DNA from: Meconema thalassinum
Lineage: Eukaryota > Arthropoda > Insecta > Orthoptera > Tettigoniidae
Assembly: GCA_946902985.2 (NCBI GenBank)
Contig: OX336396.1
Span: 233,258,797 to 233,322,796 of the forward strand
Direction of reading: 5' to 3'
Length of the DNA: 64,000 bases
In this document: positions 11,332 through 21,485 of the stretch, piece after piece
Position numbering within the stretch: position 1 is the stretch's first letter
How the letters are laid out: every line of letters begins with the position of its first letter
The notes under the pieces: generated by a model
Seen by the model: the letters and a program-made list of their open reading frames with translations, nothing else
What the model was told of the DNA's origin: nothing
Database searches by the model: none
Made by a program: the position numbers and the translations under genes

Positions 11332-12030
11332 ATGAAGCTAATTAAGCAGCAAGAGTCATTCCCCGTGAGGGACATGGTTTCCCATCTCTGCCCCACATCA
11401 CGTGAACAACGCCATGGTTCACTGTTTCCAACTTCCATTCGCTGCATCATTGTGGGACCTTCCGGCTGTAGAAAGACCAATCTTTTGCTGACACTTATTA
11501 CAGCGTCCAATGGTCTGTGTTTTCAAAATATTTATATTTTCGCAAAATCTCTCTACCAACCCCTCTACGTGTTTCTGGATCAAGTCATGTCTGGATTAAA
11601 AAATGAGAATATGGGGTATTTTACATTTTCCACGCAAGAAAATGTTATTTCACCGGATGAGGTAAAGCCTGATTCACTCATGATTTTCGATGATGTATCC
11701 ACTGAACGACAAGGTATCATTCAAATCTATTTCAGCATGGGTCGACACAAACATATCGATTGCTTCTATCTTGGACAAACGTATTCTAAAATGTCCAAAC
11801 AGTTGATTCGTGACAATGCCAATGTCATTGTTTTATTTCGCCAGGACGAGAGGAACAGTCGTTACATTTATAATGAACATGTGAATCCGGATATGACCTT
11901 TCAAATGTTTACAGAATTGTGTGGCAAGTGCTGGAACACACAACGTCATGCCTGTTTAGTGATTGACAAACAAAGTGAACTCAACCAAGGGCGGTATCGC
12001 TTAGGGTTTGATCATTTTATTGCTATTTAA
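11332..12030 (+). CDS. Polinton A DNA-packaging ATPase (A32/FtsK-HerA type), Walker A altered
   Basis: 232 residues, the same length as in copy B. The family pumps DNA into the capsid. Walker A at residues 42-49 reads GPSGCRKT: the Gly just before Lys is replaced by Arg, while copy B has GPSGCGKT. Walker B is SLMIFDDVS at about 113-121, followed by the sensor-like region FYLGQTYSKM. The frame is open, but the Arg substitution in the phosphate loop should abolish ATP binding, so the protein is probably inactive. It starts at the first ATG, 35 bp past a TATATA, and is followed 41 bp later by the next gene. Confidence 0.88.
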   Translation: MKLIKQQESFPVRDMVSHLCPTSREQRHGSLFPTSIRCIIVGPSGCRKTNLLLTLITASNGLCFQNIYIFAKSLYQPLYVFLDQVMSGLKNENMGYFTFSTQENVISPDEVKPDSLMIFDDVSTERQGIIQIYFSMGRHKHIDCFYLGQTYSKMSKQLIRDNANVIVLFRQDERNSRYIYNEHVNPDMTFQMFTELCGKCWNTQRHACLVIDKQSELNQGRYRLGFDHFIAI

Positions 12031-12071
12031 GGCACTGTATCATTCCCTCTCAAGTCATTTGTCACGACATC

Positions 12072-13082
12072 ATGGCGTTAGCAGAGAGTCAATTGAAAAA
12101 GCATATTATTAGAGCAAAAAATACTATTCGCCAAAAGTTTCGTCAATTGAAACGATCGCGTGCGGATCATGCTTTGTTTATTCAACAACATTGAGCACCT
12201 CCGCTAAAAGCCATGTTGAAACCCTCTTTCAAGCCATCTGAAACGCTACCTACCGTTTCACAAGCCACTCAGACGCACCACGAGGACCCTGAGGAAGAGG
12301 AACAGGAACAGGAAGATTTAACTAGTGTTAGCGAAGTTGAGGATAATGAGGAACAAGTGTTTACGCCTCCAAAAAAGGCATCACCCCTTGCAGAGTTTTT
12401 AAGAAAGAGGAAATCCTTGGCCATAGTCGAAACCCCTTGCCCTTCCAGATCGTCTTTATTTTCACAACTCTTGGCCACCCCTCAACATAAAGCTCAACTG
12501 AAAAACATTTTAATAAAATATTATGGATCAACACTGGAACCCTATTTCACCAATCTATTTGTTGGAAACACAGATACCACGTATGGTGTTCGCTATGAGA
12601 ATGATAGTTTTAAAATTGGTGATTCATCGATTAAATTTAGTCGTACTAAAGCTGTCATTAAAAAGATCAACTATAAATTAACACCAGAACTGTTAAAGCT
12701 ACTATTCTCCCGGACTCCCTCATCCCATGATTATACGTCAGAGGACCTTGATAAATATAAATCCATTTTATTGGTCACCCATGCTCACAAAAGACAGTAT
12801 GATCCCACTCAACAAGTGAATGCCAATATATCTCAAAAATATAAAACCATCATTGCAAAAATGTTCCCCACTAATCAAAGTGGTCGTCGTAAAGTGTCCG
12901 CTTCGGGAGTGACATTTAAACCATTAAAACCCCTTGTGGATGTTACCTACTGGCATAATCCCAATAAACTCGTCCAGCGACTACAGCTGTTGCATGCTTC
13001 ACGTCAAGCCGGCCATACTGGTCACGATTGAGAAATTCAAGAAATTGAGGAAGAACTTCGAAATGCCAAAATTATTGTTTAA
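12072..13082 (+). pseudogene. Polinton A conserved gene between ATPase and integrase, two stops
   Basis: Counterpart of the intact 340-codon gene 54648-53626. Two in-frame TGA codons break it: 12192-12194 (copy B has a Leu codon) and 13029-13031 (copy B has a Trp codon). The part between them is open. The product has a basic N-terminus, a long acidic Glu-rich linker and a conserved C-terminus with YWHNPNKLVQRLQLL, a motif common in proteins of arthropod Polinton/adintovirus-like elements. Function unknown. Its 3' end overlaps the start of the integrase by 20 bp. Confidence 0.75.
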
Positions 13083-14010
13083 GCCCTCACCCATTAAAAT
13101 GGGTATTGCTCACGAGTTGCATCGTCCAGCTAGACGTCAATATCAGCGACTCAAGGTGATTTCACAGGGTGTGGATGAACTTTGGCAAGCAGACTTGGTT
13201 GAAATGATTCCCTATGCTAGCGTTAACGATGGTGTACGCTATATGTTGACGGTCATTGATGTTTATTCCAAAATGGCGTTTGTTGAACCTGTGCGTCGCA
13301 AGTCTAGTCCACTAGTCACCAAAGCCTTTCAACATATTATTCAACAATCTAAACGTCAACCTCAGCTGCTACAAACCGACCAGGGAAAAGCATTTTTCAA
13401 CAAGGATTTCTCCAGTTTTCTCAAATCTAAGGATATTCACCATTACACCACGTACAGCAATCTCAAAGCCAGCGTGGTCGAGCGGTTCAACCGAACATTG
13501 AAAACCCATATGTGGAAAGCGTTTACCGCTCAGGGCACTTATCGCTGGTTGGACTTGTTACCTGAGTTAGTGTCACGTTACAACGACACCAAACACAGAA
13601 CCATTGGGACCAAGCCACGACTTGTAACTAAAAATATTCTACAACTGGATAAACTGTTTAACCCCATAAAAACAGCAGACCCTAAACGTCATCGCCTTAA
13701 TATTGGAGATCATGTTCGTGTGAGCAAATTCAAGTCCGTCTTTGACAAGGGCTACACACCAAATTGGGGGACTGAACTATTTCGAATTCGTCAAGTCAAC
13801 CTGAACAGTCCAGTCACCTATTTACCCGAGGACCTCAACCATCAGCCCATAAAAGGCAGGTTTTATCTTCAAGAACTCCAAAAGACAGCGTTTCCTAAAC
13901 ATTACCTTGTGGAAAAAGTGTTGAAACAAAAAGGAAATAAGCTATATGTAAAATGGTTGGGATTTAGCTCAGCCTTTAATTCTTGGATTAATAAATTTCA
14001 TGTTGTGTGA
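13063..14010 (+). CDS. Polinton A retroviral-type integrase with C-terminal chromodomain
   Basis: 315 residues if begun at the ATG at 13063 (MPKLLFKPSP...). The frame is open further back to 12934, but that part overlaps the preceding gene and is its shadow. The DDE core has Asp in WQADLVEM (~44), Asp in LQTDQGKAFF (~106) and Glu in SVVERFNRT (~140). The C-terminus, about 270-315, is a chromodomain-like module with EKVLKQKGNKLYVKWLG, as known for Polinton integrases, which may steer integration to particular chromatin. This copy is intact, whereas the copy B gene has two frameshifts. Confidence 0.92.
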   Translation: MPKLLFKPSPIKMGIAHELHRPARRQYQRLKVISQGVDELWQADLVEMIPYASVNDGVRYMLTVIDVYSKMAFVEPVRRKSSPLVTKAFQHIIQQSKRQPQLLQTDQGKAFFNKDFSSFLKSKDIHHYTTYSNLKASVVERFNRTLKTHMWKAFTAQGTYRWLDLLPELVSRYNDTKHRTIGTKPRLVTKNILQLDKLFNPIKTADPKRHRLNIGDHVRVSKFKSVFDKGYTPNWGTELFRIRQVNLNSPVTYLPEDLNHQPIKGRFYLQELQKTAFPKHYLVEKVLKQKGNKLYVKWLGFSSAFNSWINKFHVV

Positions 14011-14477
14011 ACCTGTGTGACTTGTATTTATTTATTTACTCATGTTGTACTTAACCTACAGTCCTATGTACAGTCCTCAGCTATACATGTATTATGAGCA
14101 ATACATATTTCTTTCTCTCTTCTCCTGGGTTCTCTCTTACACTAACCCCCCCCCCCTCCTTCACCTCCCACCACTGTCAAAAACAGGTTGAGACTTGTTA
14201 GCTCTTATCGTGCGCGTGTACAGGTGAACACCTGTGTGTTAGATCATATTACACATGAACTCGCATTTTCTCACGTATGAACCAAAACAGGATGTGACTT
14301 GTTTCACAAGGAGGACGGTAATAAGGTCATCTCACACGTGTTCACATGTATTTCGTCACTTTCCTTTCATATCGTTATCCCATTATAGTAGTGGGGGATT
14401 AGTGAACAACGTCAGTTCAACACACACAAATGTAGTTAGGCCCTTTGACATAATTTAAATAAATTCATGGGCTAGTC

Positions 14478-14797
14478 CATGGGGACCAGTCCAACGGAGC
14501 TCATCCACAAGGACTCGTCCACAAGGACCTGTCCACAAGGACTCGTCAACAATGACCCCGTCCACAGGGACTTGTCAACAAGGACCCGTCCACAAGGACT
14601 CGTCAACAATGACCCGTCCACAGGGACTCGTCAACAAGGACCCGTCAGCCATGTCTCGTCAACAATGACCCGTCCACAGGGACTCGTCAACATGGACCCG
14701 TCAGCCATGACTCGTCAACAATGACCCGTCCACAGGGACTCGTCAACATGACCTGCCAACAATAATCCGTCAACAATGACCCGTCAACAATAACCCA
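14478..14797. repeat. 14-bp minisatellite in the Polinton A terminal repeat (~22 units)
   Basis: Tandem units of the type GTCAACAAGGACCC and GTCCACAAGGACTC, about 22 copies. The matching array in copy B (52084-52245) has only about 12, so the array has changed length between copies. An 81-codon open frame over it is a by-product of the repeat. Confidence 0.9.
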
Positions 14798-14825
14798 TTA
14801 GGTTGGGTTAGGTTAGGTAAGGTTA
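14798..14825. repeat. Short TTAGG-type telomere-like run inside the terminal repeat
   Basis: Five 5-bp steps, three perfect: TTAGG TTGGG TTAGG TTAGG TAAGG, then TTA. TTAGG is the usual insect telomere repeat. It stands exactly where the minisatellite ends and has no equivalent in copy B. Confidence 0.6.
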
Positions 14826-15194
14826 CACTACAGCCGCCATCTTTTAAAAAGCCCACCCTCTATCAAAAGCAAGCATGTTAATTCATAGTGGCTACCCACC
14901 GAATACATGCACTTTATGTAGAACAACGTTTCATTCCATATTGACATTCAAACTCTCACATGTTGCAATTGGAAAGATAGATTCTCAAAAAAATTACAAT
15001 TTCACCCCCTAGTAGGGGTAGGTTTTATTTTGGGGTGGAAATATGCTGTCCATTGGAAAGGGGGTGTCAGCCCGAGTTCAATGACACCTCATTCGTCAAA
15101 ATCCGACCACGGGTTCGGGAGTTATCGGGCTGCCGCCATCTAGTGTGGAGGAATGTGGAGGTGGAGGGCCTTGAACCCTCACAAAACCACTACT

Positions 15195-16231
15195 AACATA
15201 TTTATAACTTGTACCCCACCCATTTCATTGGGCACAATCGTGTTGACCGACTGAAAAGCTGCAAAATACAATCTGATCTCTGGACCAGCTGCAGCACCCC
15301 GATGTGGTCGGGCTGATAAATTTAACGCTGAAGGCTACACTGTGGGGTAATCAAGGTTTTGCTCTTCTATCTGCTTTCCATCCAATTTCTTCAATTGAAA
15401 GAAATGTTCATGTATGATGCATGGAGAAAGTGTGGGTCACATACGCTGAGAATCTCTGTCCAGTAACATTTGTCAGCTCCAATCTTTTCATCCTATTTTC
15501 TTTCGCAGCATTTTATTACTCTGATCACTTATACAGTCCATTCTTGAAGACCCTCATATGAACTGGAAGATAAGACTGTTGAGAGCGCTCTACTGGTACA
15601 ATAGATCACCACATAAATCACTTCCCTTACACAAAGAGGTTTTATTTAGCATATGGTAAGTAGGCTAGCACTGCATCATACTTGGTTCGGTCAGGGGTTA
15701 TCTCGAGTCATTACAATAACAATATGCCTTCTGTGAGGCCACGAGTATGGCCAGTTCGATCCTTGTCACCGATAGCTCTGTGTCTGTTCTGTGACCTATA
15801 CAACGCGTGATGCCCATCTCAAGTGTCAGAGGTGGTTCAGTTACAGAATAAACACCATCACAAAGAGAGCCTCAGCCGTCACTGAATGTAAACAATATGA
15901 ACGCATCGATGACAGTGTGCTATTTTAAGACTTTTAAGGGAACATCTCAAATATAGAACTCCCCAACTCACTGAAACGCTTGACTAATAACTTTTCAGTG
16001 AACTAACGCATATTTTTTGCCCAATTATACACTGGGTGCCATAATTCTGGAAAATTTGTAACAAATATAGTAGTCTAATTATAATTTTTCAAGCACACAC
16101 ATTGTAGGCACCTATTTCAAATTGCACAAAAATCACCCGAATTAACATAAAATATAGTATTTTATGTTCGACCCTGACTATTATATGTCAGAAACCTGTA
16201 TCATAATGAGGCTCATTATAACACTATTTTT
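15195..16231. other. No recognisable gene
   Basis: Unique-looking flanking sequence between Polinton A and the next repeat. No long ORF and no tRNA-like or transposon signature that I can support. Confidence 0.5.
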
Positions 16232-17386
16232 AGCCTATTTTCAATTTTGAAAAAAATAGGCTTATGAGATCACCTTTTGTCCGTGTGTGTGTGTGTGTGA
16301 GAGGTGTGTGTGTGTGTGTCCCTAATAAAATCTAAACGGCTGGAGCGATTTCAATAAAACTCGGTAAGTTCATAGCACTATTCCGGGCGACCCCGACCGT
16401 GCCCTTGGAATTTTGTTACGTCTCACCAATCCAACATGGCGGCTGTGCGAAATATTTCACCAGCATTCAATATCTACGAAACTATTCCCGATATCACCCT
16501 GGATTTTTTTACGGTGATAAAAGAAACTACTAGAAGTATCCTATGTGACTTCTGAAAAACTGGTAACTACAAAACCAACATGGCGGCCACGCGAATTTGC
16601 GACATTTAAATAGACGTTTCTCGCGATTTAACCAACCAAACGCAATAAAACTTGGTACAGTACATGCTTATACACATTGTAATGCACCGACATCTAACTT
16701 CGTCCAATTGTTTACATAACCACAAGATGGCGGATGTGCGAAATATTTCACTGGCATTCTATATCTCTGAAACTATTAGCGGTATCATGCTGAAATTTTG
16801 TACGGAGATAAAGGGCACTAATGGAAGTTCATCTATAAGACTTTCAAAAACCGGTTAACTACATAACAAACATGGCGGCCAAGCGAATTTCAAAATTTTA
16901 AATAGACTTTTCTCGCGATTTAATGTTCCAAACGCAATTAAATCTGGTACAGGAAATGTTTATACACATTGTAATGCACTGGTAACTAATTTAGTTCAAT
17001 TGTTTACATAACCTCAAGATGGCGGCTGTGCGAATTTTAAAATTAAGTTGTTATTTCTTGTGTCGTAATCATGCGATCGAAGTGTAAGTTTGAATAATGA
17101 ACCTACGCAATAATTTCCCTTTGATGGTACATGACTATGGCCTATACACATAAGAATCCAACATGGCGACCATCCGAAATATTTAGATGCATCTCAATAT
17201 CTACGAATCTATTACAGCAATCAAACTGAATGTTTTAATGTTCATAGCTGCTATGCACATAAGTTCACCTATAGGACTTTCAATAACCTGGTGATCACAA
17301 ATCCAACATGGCGGCGACGCGAATTATAAATATTCACATGGTCGTTTCTCGCAAATTAACCATCCGAGTGCAGTAACTATTGGTAT

Positions 17387-19774
17387 CCAGACCTTATTTT
17401 TGTGAGTGATCAGATTGCCCATCAGTGTATTAAATCTGTTTGCCTTCCTATTCCTAACTCACAACATCGTCCAATAATGTGCCAGATAGTATCAGCCGTC
17501 AGGCCACAGAGTGTTTACTTTAAGAGAAGATACAATTTCAAAAGGGCAAACTGGGAATGTTTCACTTCCTCTTTAGATACAAAGATGAGTACAATCAGTC
17601 CCATACCAGAGGCATATGATCAATTTATTGATGCCATTAGATCGTGTTCTAAAGAAGCCATTCCAAGAGGATGCAGAACTAATTACATACAAGGTCTTTC
17701 CCAGGAAACATCTGCCTTACTGACAAACTACTTCAATTTGTATGAAAGGGATCCTTTTAGTGCTGAAACTATTGCAAGCGGACAACAACTTATCTCTGCT
17801 ATTTCAGAGTCTAAACGAGAACAGTGGTTAAAATTGATGGAAGAAGTTAACATGGATAGGAGTAGCCATAAGGCCTGGAGGCTACTCAGGCGTCTCAGTA
17901 ATGATCCTAATAAATCATCTTCTCTTTATAACGTATCTGCAAACCAAATTGCTCACCAACTCGTCCAAAATGGCAAGTCTATAAACTCCAGTTCTAGAAC
18001 AAAAGTGGATACCAGGCCAAAATTCAGACCAGAGACCAGTATACTTTCTAATCCCTTTACCTTGGCAGAACTAAATGACGCTATAAATATCAGCAAAAAT
18101 GGAAAGGCTCCTGGTGTAGATGAAATCTGTATTCAACAAATCAAGAATTTTGGACCTGTTACTAGAGAATGGGTACTCAATCTATTTAACAATTGCATTC
18201 GAACCTGCAGAATACCCAAAATCTGGAGGAAATCTAGAGTTATAGCATTCCTCAAACCAGGAAAAGATCCCCATGATCCTAAAAATTACAGACCAATATC
18301 CTTGCTCTGTCATTTATTCAAGATCTTAGAACGAATGGTTCTGGTAAGGCTTGCAAAAATAGTTGAACCACTTTTGATCCCCGAGCAAGCTGGTTTTAGA
18401 AGAGGGAAGAATTGTACATCACAAATACTCCATTTGACCCAATATATCGAAGATGGTTTTGAAAATCGGAAAATAACTGGGGCAGTCTTCATCGACCTAA
18501 CTGCGGCCTATGACACAGTTAACCACCAAATTCTGTTGAGTAAATTTCATAAGATGACCAAGGACAACAATCTGACTGAATTTCTTCGATGTCTTCTTGA
18601 AAATCGAAGATTCTTTGTAGATTTCCAAGGGCGACATAGTCGTTGGAAGAATCTCCGGAATGGCCTACCTCAAGGTAGTGTTTTGTCTCCAATATTATTT
18701 AATATTTACACGAATGATCAACCCTTGCCAGAAGGAACTAAAAGCTTCATCTATGCAGATGATCGAGCTATTCTCACCCAGGGTGATCAGTTTGAGAGTG
18801 TTGAACGGAGATTAATGGCAGCCTTAGATGAACTGAGTCCATACTACAGAGAAAACCTTCTAAAGCCTAACACCTCAAAGACGCAAGTTTGCGCTTTTCA
18901 CTTAAAGAATATGCAGGCAAGAAGAAAACTGAAGATTTTCTGGGAGGGTGCTCTTTTGGATCATTGCTCTACACCTAAATATCTAGGGGTAACTCTGGAT
19001 CGTGCACTCACGTATGAAAAACATTGTGTTAACACGAAGCACAAAGTATCTACGCGAAATTCCATTCTTCGCAAGTTATGTGGTACCAACTGGGGAATGC
19101 AAGCTCAAACAATGAGAACTACTGCTTTAGCACTGAGCTACTCTGCAGCAGAATATGCATGCCCTGTTTGGTATAGATCATGTCATGCCAAACAGGTAGA
19201 TATTGCTTTAAATGAAACTTGTCGGCTTATAACTGGTTGCCTAAGATCTACACCTTGTGACAAGTTATATTGCTTGGCTGGCATTGCTCCCCCAGATATT
19301 AGACGTGAAGTAGCTGCCAAACATGAAAAATCTAAAGTAGAAGTTTCCCAGACACATCCTCTACATAATTATCAACCTGCTCAACAACGATTGAAATCTA
19401 GGCGAAGTTTCTTACACTCTACTGAGTGCCTGTCGGATTCACCTCAATCATCAAGGCTAACTTCCTGGAGATCCAGAAACCATAATCTCAACGGATGGAT
19501 GGTTCCATCTGAAACTCTTCCTGCCGGTTATGAAGAGTCGTGGCCTACATGGAAGAGTCTGAACAGGCTGCGGTCTGGGGTCGGTCGATCTAAGACCAAT
19601 ATGAAGAAGTGGGGCCTTTCCGATGAGTCAACCTTTTGTGCCTGCGGAGAAGAACAAACCATGGTGCACCTTCTCCATTGCAACTCCTGCCCTCTCATTT
19701 GCACTATGCAGGATGTAGTTCAGGCCACACCAAATGGACGAGATCTTGCCAAATTTTGGTGCGATGTAATTTAA
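17387..19774 (+). CDS. Reverse transcriptase ORF of the truncated LINE
   Basis: Open frame of 790 codons from a GTG at 17402; the true start was lost by truncation. Residues about 1-40 look like the tail of an exonuclease/endonuclease/phosphatase domain. The RT follows with KNGKAPGVDEI (~233), PGKDPHDPKNYRPISLL, catalytic FIDLTAAYDTV (~363), NGLPQGSVLSPILFN and YADD (~451). A C-terminal CCHC-like finger FCACG...HLLHC lies at about 740, as in Jockey/I/R1-group elements. No internal stops, so the insertion is recent, but without an endonuclease it cannot move itself. Exact clade uncertain. Confidence 0.88.
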   Translation, partial: PDLIFVSDQIAHQCIKSVCLPIPNSQHRPIMCQIVSAVRPQSVYFKRRYNFKRANWECFTSSLDTKMSTISPIPEAYDQFIDAIRSCSKEAIPRGCRTNYIQGLSQETSALLTNYFNLYERDPFSAETIASGQQLISAISESKREQWLKLMEEVNMDRSSHKAWRLLRRLSNDPNKSSSLYNVSANQIAHQLVQNGKSINSSSRTKVDTRPKFRPETSILSNPFTLAELNDAINISKNGKAPGVDEICIQQIKNFGPVTREWVLNLFNNCIRTCRIPKIWRKSRVIAFLKPGKDPHDPKNYRPISLLCHLFKILERMVLVRLAKIVEPLLIPEQAGFRRGKNCTSQILHLTQYIEDGFENRKITGAVFIDLTAAYDTVNHQILLSKFHKMTKDNNLTEFLRCLLENRRFFVDFQGRHSRWKNLRNGLPQGSVLSPILFNIYTNDQPLPEGTKSFIYADDRAILTQGDQFESVERRLMAALDELSPYYRENLLKPNTSKTQVCAFHLKNMQARRKLKIFWEGALLDHCSTPKYLGVTLDRALTYEKHCVNTKHKVSTRNSILRKLCGTNWGMQAQTMRTTALALSYSAAEYACPVWYRSCHAKQVDIALNETCRLITGCLRSTPCDKLYCLAGIAPPDIRREVAAKHEKSKVEVSQTHPLHNYQPAQQRLKSRRSFLHSTECLSDSPQSSRLTSWRSRNHNLNGWMVPSETLPAGYEESWPTWKSLNRLRSGVGRSKTNMKKWGLSDESTFCACGEEQTMVHLLHCNSCPLICTMQDVVQATPNGRDLAKFWCDVI

Positions 19775-19878
19775 TTGTTATTTTGAAAGTACCTTTAGTG
19801 TGTTTTTTATTTTAAAAAAGTTATCTATGCTAATTTTACATGATGTATTGCTTCTGATACGAATAAATAAATAAAATA
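17387..19878 (+). mobile_element. 5'-truncated non-LTR retrotransposon with 12-bp target duplication
   Basis: Flanked by the direct repeat AACTATTGGTAT at 17375-17386 and 19879-19890. Its 3' end is a GAATAAATAAATAAAA-type tail (19861-19878). Removing the insert plus one duplication brings the host element's motif spacing back to 146 bp (17308 to 19958), so both ends are certain. The endonuclease domain and 5' UTR are missing, as usual for incomplete target-primed reverse transcription. Confidence 0.93.
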
Positions 19879-20248
19879 AACTATTGGTATAGTAAATCCT
19901 TATTCAAATGTTAATCCACTGGCATCTACTGTTTTCAATTGTTTCCATAACCACAAGATTGCAGCTTTGCGAAATTTTAAAATCTCTCTTTTATTTCTTG
20001 TGTCCTAGTCATGCGATTGAAGTTTGAATACTACTCGTACACAATAATCCTCATGTAACAGTACATAACTCTAAGACCTATATAATATTAAAATTCAACA
20101 TGGTGACCATCCGCAATATTTAGTCGGTTCTCTATATCTACGAATCTATTACAGCAATCAAACTGAAATTGTGTATGTTGATAGAGGCAATTACCATAAA
20201 TAGAATATATGAAAATAGGCTGTATAGTTCTTCACAGAACTACTTGTT

Positions 20249-21139
20249 CATAATGAAACAGTTTCTCCCACCAATCAGAGCTCAAGAAACAGTTGTTTGA
20301 CCAATTAGATTAGGATAGCATCGCACCTGCGCTGAGTTCCATGGCCTTCTAATTTAAATTTCACTGCGTGGCCTAGTGTCATAGTAGGATAATCGAGGAG
20401 GCCATGGTCAAAAACAAGGCATTCTCTGCGTCTTATGCACTCTTTTCAGTACATAAAACTGACGAAATCTCAACAGATATTTATGAATATTTATGTTCGA
20501 ACATAAAATAGTTATAATAATTATCGTCGAACATAAACAGTCGTATGTAACTCGCCTATAATGGTAATTAAGACACTCGTATGGAAATTATAAAACTCGC
20601 ATACGCTCGTTTTATAAATATACTTGTGTCTTAATTATTGCCATTATAGGCTCGTTGCATAATGCACTAATATAGTGTTATTAATTATTATTAAAAGCAA
20701 TATTTCTTAACCTAAGGATAATGAAAATGCATGTAACGTTCAGTAAGTTTTCATTCAAGCACAGCAAACTGCACATAGAGTCTACATGTTCATCCAGATC
20801 TTCCTGCTAATACTAGAAACAAAGTGTTGACAATGGTCTGAAACAATTAAATGTTGTTACTTTAATATTTTAACTCAAAAATTATCAATTTTGACCAGAG
20901 ATTAAGAACCGAACTATTTCCAAGCCACTTTAAAATCGTTTTTGCCCTATAAACACTGCATAATACTCTTGGCAGCATTGCATGATACACCACCATCTAA
21001 CTGAATACTACGCTCAAGTGTCCAATGGATAGGCAGAATCCCCTGGTCGGTATTTATATACGAGTATTTCCATAAATATGCTCAACAGTGTAGGCTCATT
21101 AAGCTGGAAATACAGTAGCTCTACCAGAAAGAAAGATAA
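20249..21139. other. No gene; contains one fold-back sequence
   Basis: AT-rich DNA without a recognisable ORF. Its only structure is the inverted repeat listed separately at 20550-20655. Confidence 0.5.
20550..20655. repeat. Fold-back (hairpin) element with ~48-bp arms
   Basis: The left arm begins ACTCGCCTATAATGGTAATT and the right arm ends ...CCATTATAGGCTCG, near-perfect reverse complements around a short centre (CTCGCATACGCTCG). It could be a miniature fold-back MITE. I cannot name its target duplication. Confidence 0.6.
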
Positions 21140-21485
21140 AAACACATGATGTAGCAGCTAGCGTGCTTTGCTGTTGCCCTGGAGACCCGCATTCGATTCC
21201 CGGCTCTACTAAGAAATTTCAATTCTAGTTTGGGGCAAAACTGAGAATAGGAGGGTACGATTTCAATTTCAGCCATCCTGGAAGTAGTTTTCCGTGGTCT
21301 TCTACTTGAGGCAATGGAAGGATGGTTCCTAACTTAAGGCAACGGCAGCTTCCATCCCAATCCAATCCCATCCCCAAATTACAAATACACACGCTAGTAC
21401 AGCCATCACATTAACACAGTTTATCACACAAGGATTATATGACCGCGATGTCGCAGCCCCTAAAATAAGCGACAACAACATCTAA
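21140..21485 (+). repeat. tRNA-headed SINE
   Basis: Head with a box-B-like GCATTCGATTCC; body with the family hallmarks ...TTTTCCGTGGT..., ...CACACGCTAGTACAGCCATCAC... and ...GACCGCGATGTCGCAGCCCC. Related copies in this window: 24210-24450, 34030-34390, 45735-46110 and, on the minus strand, 37244-37495. Confidence 0.65.

Larger units (their letters stand above)
9536..15194. mobile_element. Polinton/Maverick (adintovirus-like) copy A, one end only
   Basis: Carries a core/protease gene and a fibre-like gene (minus), then a packaging ATPase, a conserved gene and a chromodomain integrase (plus), followed by a long terminal repeat ending at 15194. It is near-identical over its whole length to the reverse complement of 51727-57165, which fixes both limits. 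Homology stops at 9536, just after the protease gene, and at 15194, where copy B's outermost bases begin 5'-AGTAGTGG. An AG start is what is known for Polintons. AACATA (15195-15200) would be the flanking 6-bp target site if the other end were available. The penton, capsid and polymerase half is missing here. Confidence 0.88.
14011..15194. repeat. Terminal repeat region of Polinton A
   Basis: Matches the reverse complement of 51727-52700. It is non-coding with four parts: an inner unique stretch with a C-run at about 14146; a 14-bp minisatellite (14478-14797); a TTAGG-like run (14798-14825); and an outer stretch with two YY1-like CCGCCAT sites (near 14832 and 15133). The outermost bases, read inward, are AGTAGTGGTTTTG. 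The second terminal repeat of the element is not in the window, so the repeat's true inner border is unknown. Confidence 0.75.
16232..20248 (+). mobile_element. Non-autonomous element built of ~145-bp monomers (HINE/DINE-1-like), split by a LINE
   Basis: About 1.51 kb once the LINE and one target duplication are removed. It starts with AGCCTATTTTCA, itself part of a hairpin reaching 16263, then a GT microsatellite (16284-16319), then degenerate monomers, each with a YY1-like ATGGCGG box at 16436, 16580, 16727, 16872, 17019, 17163 and 17308 and, past the LINE, 19958 (degenerate) and 20100. It ends with the inverted subterminal TGAAAATAGGCT, a short hairpin (AGTTC...GAACT, 20226-20240) and ...CTTGTT. 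Subterminal inverted repeats, a microsatellite, a central tandem array and a 3' hairpin are known for Helentron-associated elements; the assignment is an inference. No protein is encoded by the element itself. Other copies: 37497-42238 and 61363-62890. Confidence 0.65.

Noticed and set aside
14479..14724. 81-codon frame of short repeats
   Set aside because: Produced by the 14-bp minisatellite, whose length is not a multiple of three.
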